Assembly: GCA_040414865.1 (NCBI GenBank)
Contig: JBEDUR010000121.1
Coordinates: forward strand, 1 to 26,683
Source of the DNA: Palsa-461 sp040414865
GTDB taxonomy: Bacteria; Actinomycetota; Acidimicrobiia; Acidimicrobiales; RAAP-2
Direction: 5' to 3'
Length of the DNA stretch: 26,683 nucleotides
Shown here: positions 21,226-26,683 of the stretch, piece after piece
Layout of the letters: each line of letters begins with the position of its first letter
How positions within the stretch are numbered: position 1 is the stretch's first letter
The notes under the pieces: generated by a model
Seen by the model: only the letters and a program-made list of their open reading frames with translations
Database searches by the model: none
What the model was told of the DNA's origin: nothing
Translations under genes and position numbers: made by a program

Positions 21226-22418
21226 CCGACGCGCCGCCCCGCTCGGCCCTGATGGCGACCTACACGCCGCCGGAACCGGTCTTCGTACGCGGGTCGGGAA
21301 CCGAGCTCATGGACGCGGACGGCCGTCGGTACCTCGACTTCATCGGCGGACTGGCCGTCGTGTCGTTGGGTCACGCCCACCCGGTGGTGGCATTGGCCGT
21401 GGCCGAGCAGGCGGCCACGCTCGCCCATGTCTCCAACCTCTACCAAAACGCGCTGGCCCCCGAGGTGGCGGTCACGATCGACCGTCTGGTCGGTGGCGGA
21501 TCGAGCCGCGCCGGGGGTCAAGTGTTCTTCTGCAATTCGGGGGCCGAGGCCAACGAGTGCGCGATCAAGCTGGCCCGGCGGTGGGCGGGGGCCGGTCGCC
21601 ACCGGGTGGTGGCCGCGCTGGGGTCGTTCCACGGTCGGACCCTGGCCACGTTGGCCGCCACCGGCCAGCCGGAAAAGCACGTCCCCTTCGCCCCGGTGCC
21701 CGAGGGGTTCACCCATGTCCCCTTCGACGACCTCGACGCGCTCGAGGGCGCGCTCGACGAAGAGCCTGCCGCCGCCGTGCTGCTCGAGCCGATCCTGGGG
21801 GAGGGCGGCGTGGTGGTGCCCTCGTCGGACTATCTGGCCGGGGTTCGCCGACTGTGCGACGAGCGGGGCGTCCTGCTCGTTTGCGACGAGATCCAGACCG
21901 GCCTCGGTCGTACCGGGCACTGGTTTGCGTTCCAAGCCCAGGGCCTGCGGCCCGACATCGTGACCATGGCCAAGGCGTTGGGCAACGGGATGCCCGTGGG
22001 CGCGTGTTGGGCCCGGGCCGAGGTGGCGGCGGCGTTCGGACCCGGCGACCACGGATCGACCTTCGGCGGGCAGCCGCTCGCCCTCTCGGCGGTCCGGGCC
22101 ACATTGGCGGTGATGGAGGCCGAGGACGTGTGTGCACGGGCCGAGCGCGCCGGGGCCCGGCTGGCTGCCGGCCTGGGCGACCTGCCCGGGGTGCTCGAGG
22201 TGCGCGGTGCCGGCTTGCTCCTGGCGGCCCGGCTGTCCGGCGAGTGGGCCAGGACGGTGGCGGCCCAGGCCCTGGACCGGGGCCTGCTGGTGAACGCGGT
22301 CCGCGCGGACAGCGTCCGGCTGGCCCCGCCGCTGCTCGTCTCCGACGCCGAAATCGACGAGGCGCTGGCCATCCTGGCGGCGGTCCTGTCCGAGGTGGTG
22401 GCGAGGGAGGGACGGTGA
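21222..22418 (+). CDS. argD: Acetylornithine aminotransferase
   Basis: A pyridoxal-phosphate enzyme that makes N-acetylornithine from the semialdehyde with glutamate as donor. The 398-residue product shows the class III aminotransferase blocks: YLDFIGGLAVVSLGHAHP, CNSGAEANECAIKLAR (cofactor phosphate), GSFHGRTLATLAATG, LLVCDEIQTGLGRTG (Asp222) and TMAKALGNGMPVGA with the Schiff-base Lys251, then GSTFGGQPLALSA. ATG 21222 overlaps the argB stop. It is followed directly by argR rather than argF, which sits between them in Mycobacterium. Such enzymes sometimes also serve in lysine synthesis. Confidence 0.95.
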   Translation: MTDAPPRSALMATYTPPEPVFVRGSGTELMDADGRRYLDFIGGLAVVSLGHAHPVVALAVAEQAATLAHVSNLYQNALAPEVAVTIDRLVGGGSSRAGGQVFFCNSGAEANECAIKLARRWAGAGRHRVVAALGSFHGRTLATLAATGQPEKHVPFAPVPEGFTHVPFDDLDALEGALDEEPAAAVLLEPILGEGGVVVPSSDYLAGVRRLCDERGVLLVCDEIQTGLGRTGHWFAFQAQGLRPDIVTMAKALGNGMPVGACWARAEVAAAFGPGDHGSTFGGQPLALSAVRATLAVMEAEDVCARAERAGARLAAGLGDLPGVLEVRGAGLLLAARLSGEWARTVAAQALDRGLLVNAVRADSVRLAPPLLVSDAEIDEALAILAAVLSEVVAREGR

Positions 22419-22966
22419 GGGTCACCAAGCACCAGCGCCAGCACCGGATCGCTCGGCTCCTCGAGTCCTCGCCGGTGACCAACCAGGCCCGGTTGGTCGA
22501 GCTCCTTGCGGCCGAGGGCATCGAGGCCACCCAGACCACCGTGTCTCGGGACCTCGAGGAGCTCGGGGCGGTGAAGGTCCGGCTTCCCGGCGGCGACAGC
22601 GCCTACGCCCTCGCCGAGCTGCCTACCCGTCAGCTCGTGCCCAGCGAGCACCTGCGGCGGGTGCTCGGCGAGTGGGTGGTGGAGATGGCGGCGTCAGCCA
22701 ACCTGGTCGTGCTGCGGACGCCGCCCGGTTGCGCTCACGTGGTCGCCTCGGCGCTCGACCGCAGCGCCACCTCGGGGTTGTTGGGCACCGTGGCCGGCGA
22801 CGATACGGTGCTACTGGTGGTCGCCGAGGAAGAAGGCGGCCCGAGGATGGTCGAGCGGCTCCGGTCCCTGATCGAGCCGGCACGGATCGTCGAGGCCGAT
22901 GGGTCGGCGCACCCGCCGGGAACCACGGCGGGGCCGACCGGCCTCTCAGGTCGACGGAGGCGATAA
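22415..22966 (+). CDS. argR: Arginine repressor
   Basis: A hexameric repressor that binds ARG boxes when arginine is present. The 183-residue product has the N-terminal winged helix (about 1-70) with recognition region ATQTTVSRDLEELGAVKV, and the C-terminal arginine-binding trimer domain with GLLGTVAGDDTVLLVV, in which Asp129 and Asp130 match the arginine contacts. A Gly/Pro/Arg-rich tail of about 20 residues is extra. GTG 22415 overlaps the argD stop (GTGA). Encoding the repressor in the operon it probably controls gives negative feedback; the target is the palindrome pair before argC. Confidence 0.95.
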   Translation: MRVTKHQRQHRIARLLESSPVTNQARLVELLAAEGIEATQTTVSRDLEELGAVKVRLPGGDSAYALAELPTRQLVPSEHLRRVLGEWVVEMAASANLVVLRTPPGCAHVVASALDRSATSGLLGTVAGDDTVLLVVAEEEGGPRMVERLRSLIEPARIVEADGSAHPPGTTAGPTGLSGRRRR

Positions 22967-22968
22967 CG

Positions 22969-24183
22969 ATGACAAAGCGCGTGGTGCTGGCCTACAGCGG
23001 GGGACTGGACACCTCGGTCGCGGTGCGCTGGCTGATCGAGAACCACGGTCTTGAGGTGATCGCGGTGGCGGTCGACGTCGGCCAGGAGGCCGACGCTGGG
23101 CCCAAGCAGTGGGAGCGCATCCGGCAGCGGGCTCTGGCGGCCGGCGCGGTCGAGGCGGTGGTGGTCGACGCCCGGGACGAGTTGGCCGAGGAGTTCTGCG
23201 TCCCGGCCATCAGGGCCAATGCCAAGTACGAGAACAAGTATCCGCTGGTCTCGGCGTTGTCGCGACCGCTCATCGTTCGCCACCTGGTGGCCGAGGCCCG
23301 GCGCCACAGGGCCGACACCGTGGCCCACGGCTGTACTGGCAAAGGGAACGACCAGGTGCGCTTCGAGGTGGGCACCCGGGCGCTGGCACCGGATCTGGAG
23401 GTCCTGGCTCCCGCAAGGAACTGGGGGATGTCGCGAGCCGACAGCGTCGCCTACGCGGCGAAATGGGAGATTCCCATCGAGGCGACGGCGGAGAAGATCT
23501 ACTCGATTGACGAGAACCTCTGGGGTCGGGCGATCGAGTGCGGGGTGATCGAAGACCCCTGGTCGGACGCGCCCGAGGACGCCTACACGATCACTCAAGT
23601 TCGCAAGTCCGAGCCGGTCTCGGTGGTGGTTGGCTTCGAGGCCGGGGTCCCGACCTCTCTCGACGGCCAGCCTCTCGGGGTGCGCTCGATCATCGAGCAC
23701 TTGAACAGCTTGGCCGGCGCCCGGGGCTTCGGCCGGATCGACGCGGTCGAGAACCGGCGGGTCGGGATCAAGAGCCGGGAGGTTTACGAGTGTCCGGCCG
23801 CCCTGGCCTTGCTGGCGGCGCACGCCGACCTGGAGGACCTGACGCTCGAGCGGGATTTGGGCCACGAGAAGATCCGGCTCGAGCACCGCTGGGCCGAGCT
23901 CGTCTACGACGGCCTGTGGTTCTCCCCGCTCAAAGAAGCCCTGGACGCCTTCATCGAGCACTCGCAACGCCACGTGACCGGCGAAGTCCGGCTGCGCTTC
24001 GAGGCACCGGGCCGGTGCAGTGTAGAGGGTCGTCGCAGCGCCGTCGCCCTCTACGACCACCGCCTGGCCACCTACGACGCCGGGGACGCCTTCCGGCACC
24101 AGGACGCAGAGGGGTTCGTGCGGATCTTCGGCCTGGGCGTCACGACCTGGGCCGCCCGCCAGGCGCGTCGGGAGCGCCCGTGA
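22969..24183 (+). CDS. argG: Argininosuccinate synthase
   Basis: Joins citrulline and aspartate using ATP. The 404-residue product shows the P-loop-like LAYSGGLDTSVAVRWL (8-23), VDVGQE, NAKYENKYPLVSALSRPLI, HGCTGKGNDQVRFE and the KIYSIDENLWGRAIECG segment, all of the type seen in bacterial class I enzymes. ATG 22969 has a GGAGG ribosome site at 22956-22960 and lies two bases after the argR stop. This is the only junction inside the arg operon without overlap. Citrulline must come from an ornithine carbamoyltransferase (argF) encoded elsewhere. Confidence 0.96.
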   Translation: MTKRVVLAYSGGLDTSVAVRWLIENHGLEVIAVAVDVGQEADAGPKQWERIRQRALAAGAVEAVVVDARDELAEEFCVPAIRANAKYENKYPLVSALSRPLIVRHLVAEARRHRADTVAHGCTGKGNDQVRFEVGTRALAPDLEVLAPARNWGMSRADSVAYAAKWEIPIEATAEKIYSIDENLWGRAIECGVIEDPWSDAPEDAYTITQVRKSEPVSVVVGFEAGVPTSLDGQPLGVRSIIEHLNSLAGARGFGRIDAVENRRVGIKSREVYECPAALALLAAHADLEDLTLERDLGHEKIRLEHRWAELVYDGLWFSPLKEALDAFIEHSQRHVTGEVRLRFEAPGRCSVEGRRSAVALYDHRLATYDAGDAFRHQDAEGFVRIFGLGVTTWAARQARRERP

Positions 24184-25589
24184 CGCTGTGGCAGGGACGG
24201 TTCGGCGACGAGATGGCCGAGGTGGTCGCCGAGTTCACGATGAGCACCGGGTTCGACCGCTCGCTGGCCAAAGACGACATCGCGGGGTCGAGGGCGCATG
24301 TCCGAGGGCTCGGGCGCAGTGGGGTGCTCACCGAGAAAGAAGTCGAGGTGCTGCTGGCAGCACTCGACCAGGTCGAGGCCGAGGTGACCTCGGGCGCCTT
24401 TGTGTTCGGGCGCGACGACGAGGACGTGCACACCGCCATCGAGCGGCGGGTGACCGAGCTGGCTGGCGACGTCGGAGCCAAGCTGCACACTGGGCGGAGC
24501 CGGAACGACCAGGTGGCCACGGATCTGCGGCTGTGGTGCCGTCGTCGCCTTACCAAGGTGGCCACAGAGGTGGTGGCCCTCGAGGAGGTCCTGGTCGGGC
24601 GAGCCGCCGAGGTCGGGGATGCCTACCTGCCGGGGTACACACACCTCCAGCGCGCCCAGCCCGTCCTGCTTTCCCACCACCTGCTCGCCCACGCGTGGGC
24701 GCTGGCCCGGGACGTCGACCGGCTCATCGCCACGGTGGAGCGCATGGACGTCTCCCCCCTCGGCGCCGGGGCCCTGGCCGGCTCGTCCCTCCCGCTCGAT
24801 CCCGACTTCGTCGCCGAGACCCTGGGGTTTCACGGCCGATTCGAGAACTCCCTCGACGCCGTGTCGGACCGGGACTTCGTGGCCGAGGCGCTGTTCGACA
24901 TCGCCCTGCTCGGCGTGCACCTCTCTCGTATGGGCGAGGAAGTCGTGCTCTGGTCGACCGCCGAGTTCGGCTTCTGCACCATTGCCGATGCCTACGCCAC
25001 CGGGAGCTCGATGTTGCCGCAGAAGAAGAACCCGGACGTGGCCGAGCTGACTCGAGGAAAGGCCGGCCGGTTCATTGGGCACCTGACCGGCCTGCTGGTG
25101 ACCCTCAAAGGGCTCCCGCTCTCCTACAACCGGGACCTGCAGGAGGACAAGGAGCCCCTGTTCGACGCGGTCGAGCAGGTGACCTTGGCCGTGCGGGCCC
25201 TGGCCGGACTGTTCGCCACCGTCGAGTTCCACCAGGACCGGATGGCCGCGGCCGCCGACACCTCGGCCACCGCCGCGGTCGACCTGGCTGAGTTCCTCGT
25301 GGAACGGGGCATGCCCTTCCGCAAGGCCCACGGCCTGGTCGCCGGGTTGGTGCGGGACTCGGTCGAACGCCACGTCCCGCTGGCTGAGCTGGTCCAGGCT
25401 CACCCGGAGCTCGGCGACGCCGGCGCCAAGCTGCTCGAGCCGGGCGTGGCGGTCAGTCGGCGCAGGACCCCCGGGGGAGCAGGGTCGACGGCCGTGGCCG
25501 AGCAGCTCGAGCGTTTTGCCCGCCGCCTGGATGTCGACCGGACGCGCCTCGGTGTGCTTGCCGGCGAGGAACCCGCCTCTCCGAGGTGA
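24180..25589 (+). CDS. argH: Argininosuccinate lyase
   Basis: Final step: splits argininosuccinate to arginine and fumarate. The 469-residue product of the fumarase/aspartase superfamily shows LWQGRFGDEM at the start, DEDVHTAIERR, KLHTGRSRNDQVATDLRLW, the Thr-His pair in GYTHLQRAQP (His155) and the signature GSSMLPQKKNPDVAEL (275-290) containing the catalytic serine loop. GTG 24180 overlaps the argG stop (GTGA), and the stop overlaps the DNA glycosylase gene in the same way. Length and motifs are standard. Confidence 0.96.
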   Translation: MTLWQGRFGDEMAEVVAEFTMSTGFDRSLAKDDIAGSRAHVRGLGRSGVLTEKEVEVLLAALDQVEAEVTSGAFVFGRDDEDVHTAIERRVTELAGDVGAKLHTGRSRNDQVATDLRLWCRRRLTKVATEVVALEEVLVGRAAEVGDAYLPGYTHLQRAQPVLLSHHLLAHAWALARDVDRLIATVERMDVSPLGAGALAGSSLPLDPDFVAETLGFHGRFENSLDAVSDRDFVAEALFDIALLGVHLSRMGEEVVLWSTAEFGFCTIADAYATGSSMLPQKKNPDVAELTRGKAGRFIGHLTGLLVTLKGLPLSYNRDLQEDKEPLFDAVEQVTLAVRALAGLFATVEFHQDRMAAAADTSATAAVDLAEFLVERGMPFRKAHGLVAGLVRDSVERHVPLAELVQAHPELGDAGAKLLEPGVAVSRRRTPGGAGSTAVAEQLERFARRLDVDRTRLGVLAGEEPASPR

Positions 25590-26194
25590 GCCTCCTCGCC
25601 AACCAGTTCTCGCCGGTGCCGCTCGAGCGGCTGGCCGGCGACCCGATCGACGTGGCCCCCAGGCTGCTCAACCTCCTGCTTGTGCACGGTGAGCGAGTGG
25701 CCCGGATCGTCGAGGTCGAGGCCTACCGGGGGGCCCATGATCCGGCCTCCCACGCGTACCGCGGCCGTACCAGGCGAAACGCGACGATGTTCGGCCCACC
25801 GGGTCACCTCTATGTGTACTTCACCTACGGGATGCACTGGTGCGCCAACGTGGTGTGCTCGCCCGAGGGGGTGGCCGGTGCCGTCCTGTTGCGGGCGGGC
25901 GCCCCGGTCGCCGGGGTCGAAGCCATGTGGGCGGTCCGCCCGGCCGCCCGCAAGCCGAGCGACCTCATGAGCGGCCCAGCCAAGCTGTGCCAGGCGCTCG
26001 GGGTGACCGGCGCGCACGACGGCGTCGACCTTCTCGCCGATGACCAGGGGATTCAGTTGCGAGGCGACGCCGTCGACCCGCCGAGCACCCCCGGAGTGGG
26101 GCCGCGGATCGGGCTGAGCGCCGCCGCCGAGCAGCCCTGGCGGTGGTGGGTGGTGGACGACCCCAACGTCTCGGTGATCCGACCGGCCCGTTGA
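25586..26194 (+). CDS. mpg: 3-methyladenine DNA glycosylase (AAG family)
   Basis: Removes alkylated and deaminated purines from DNA. The 202-residue product shows IVEVEAYRGAHDPASHAYRG, in which Glu45 aligns with the catalytic Glu and Tyr47 with the intercalating Tyr of human AAG, and His56 with its active-site His, then RNATMFGPPGHLYVYFTYGM and MSGPAKLCQALGV. GTG 25586 overlaps the argH stop (GTGA), so it is read with the arg operon. A repair gene at the end of an arginine operon has no obvious metabolic link. Its stop codon (26192-26194) lies inside the -35 box of the rRNA promoter. Confidence 0.92.
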   Translation: MSLLANQFSPVPLERLAGDPIDVAPRLLNLLLVHGERVARIVEVEAYRGAHDPASHAYRGRTRRNATMFGPPGHLYVYFTYGMHWCANVVCSPEGVAGAVLLRAGAPVAGVEAMWAVRPAARKPSDLMSGPAKLCQALGVTGAHDGVDLLADDQGIQLRGDAVDPPSTPGVGPRIGLSAAAEQPWRWWVVDDPNVSVIRPAR

Positions 26195-26220
26195 CCGGTC
26201 GCTGATCGTGCTGGTATTCT
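26191..26220 (+). promoter_or_regulatory. rRNA operon promoter
   Basis: TTGACC (26191-26196) and TATTCT (26215-26220) are separated by 18 bases and fit the sigma70-type consensus well, each 5 of 6 or 4 of 6. TGG directly before the -10 gives an extended-like context. The -35 box contains the TGA stop of the preceding glycosylase gene, so the arg operon runs right into the rRNA promoter. Transcription would begin near 26227. Confidence 0.75.
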
Positions 26221-26307
26221 CTATATCCCGCCGTCAACAGTCGGCCCCGGTCGGAGAGTCGACGACGGCGGGGAATTCGAGGTCTGGGGGGGCGAATCGT
26301 CGTCCCT

Positions 26308-26353
26308 GACCTCGAGTGGCAGCACCAACACCTCGTGGTGGGTGCTCCAGGTC
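26308..26353 (+). repeat. Hairpin in the rRNA leader
   Basis: GACCT (26308-26312) pairs with AGGTC (26349-26353) and AGCACC (26321-26326) with GGTGCT (26341-26346), giving a two-part stem directly before the boxA-like element. GACCTCG here can also pair with CGAGGTC at 26278-26284, so two folds exclude each other. Confidence 0.5.
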
Positions 26354-26370
26354 GTTCCTTGAAAACGGAA
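26354..26370 (+). promoter_or_regulatory. boxA-like antitermination element
   Basis: GTTCCTTGAAAACGGAA resembles the actinobacterial rRNA leader element of the form TTCTTTGAAAAC, where NusB/NusE bind to keep RNA polymerase processive. Position, about 130 bases after the predicted start and about 190 before 16S, is reasonable. Confidence 0.5.
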
Positions 26371-26557
26371 GAGCGAGAGCCAAAAGCCAGTGCGGGCAGC
26401 TCTGGAGCGCTTCGGCGCGACCCGGGGCTGGCTGTCAAGCAGTACAACGCGGTGGCTCGGTCCACTTCGAGCGGACCGGTCCACCCTGTCAGCCGGGGCG
26501 AGTCACTCCGGCTGGCTCTTCGATTTTCGGGAGGTCCTTCGCGGCCGCCTGGAGGTC

Positions 26558-26683
26558 TCGATGGAGAGTTTGATCCTGGCTCAGGACGAACGCTGGCGGC
26601 GTGCCTAATACATGCAAGTCGAACGCTGTCCATTCGGTGGCAACACCGATGAAGACGGAGTGGCGAACGGGTGAGTAGCACGT
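26558..26683 (+). rRNA. rrs: 16S ribosomal RNA, 5' end (partial)
   Basis: The universal 5' priming region AGAGTTTGATCCTGGCTCAG is at 26565-26584. It aligns with E. coli position 8, placing the mature end near 26558. It continues with ACGAACGCTGGCGGCG, the conserved ATACATGCAAGTCGAACG stretch, the short V1 loop and GTGGCGAACGGGTGAGTA before the window ends. The sequence is consistent with an actinobacterium. The 5' end is estimated by alignment from memory, so it may be off by a few bases. Confidence 0.97.

Larger units (their letters stand above)
26227..26557 (+). other. 16S rRNA leader (pre-rRNA)
   Basis: About 330 bases between promoter and mature 16S, without a plausible gene. It holds competing stems: GACGACG (26261-26267) with CGTCGTC (26298-26304) around an inner ATTCG/CGAAT pair; CGAGGTC (26278-26284) with GACCTCG (26308-26314); and the hairpin at 26308-26353. 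A boxA-like element follows at 26354-26370. The last part probably forms half of the processing stem whose partner lies past the window. No second promoter is clear to me. Confidence 0.6.

Noticed and set aside
1..26683. Mobile elements, CRISPR arrays, phage genes or toxin-antitoxin pairs
   Set aside because: No transposase, integrase, regularly spaced repeat or small toxin-like gene pair was seen on either strand.

Overview
The window is very GC-rich, tightly packed bacterial chromosome. It reads as an actinobacterium, probably from a deep branch such as Acidimicrobiia. That placement is inferred from base composition, from gene order (coaBC-metK-priA-def-fmt, infC-rpmI-rplT-rRNA methylase-pheST-argCJBD-RGH), from several promoters of the leaderless type, and from the first ~126 bases of a 16S rRNA gene at the right edge. 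All clear genes but one lie on the + strand. I see no mobile element, CRISPR array, tRNA or phage gene.

Layout. 1-5415: end of coaBC, then metK, priA, def, fmt and a Tam-like methyltransferase (coenzyme A and S-adenosylmethionine supply, replication restart, N-formylation and deformylation). 5505-10249: rpe, then ribD-ribBA-ribH-hisG and a small cold-shock-domain gene (pentose phosphate, riboflavin, first step of histidine). 10267-10695: a DUF1844-like gene on the - strand, divergent from the translation block. 10701-12981: structured leader, infC, rpmI, rplT and a TrmH-family rRNA methyltransferase. 13010-17771: pheS-pheT, followed by a membrane-anchored GH43-like protein. 17772-18131: the only sizeable gene-poor gap, ending in an AT-rich control region with two adjacent palindromes (probable ArgR operator). 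18132-26194: argC-argJ-argB-argD-argR-argG-argH and a 3-methyladenine DNA glycosylase gene, almost all joined by 4-base stop/start overlaps. 26191-26683: a strong rRNA promoter whose -35 box contains the stop codon of the preceding gene, a ~330-base leader with hairpins and a boxA-like element, and the start of 16S rRNA.

The genes are mostly core housekeeping genes. The points of interest are in the control layer and in deviations from the usual cluster content. infC must start at an ATC codon. The rRNA methyltransferase appears to start at CTG within the rplT stop. Divergent promoters share one -10 box. Several starts sit 6-7 bases after a TANNNT box. PriA has lost its helicase motifs. argF and the riboflavin synthase alpha gene are missing from their usual places, and a Tam-like methyltransferase stands where rsmB is common. 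I found no convincing wholly new system. The best candidates for new biology are the structured infC leader and the overlapping divergent promoter.
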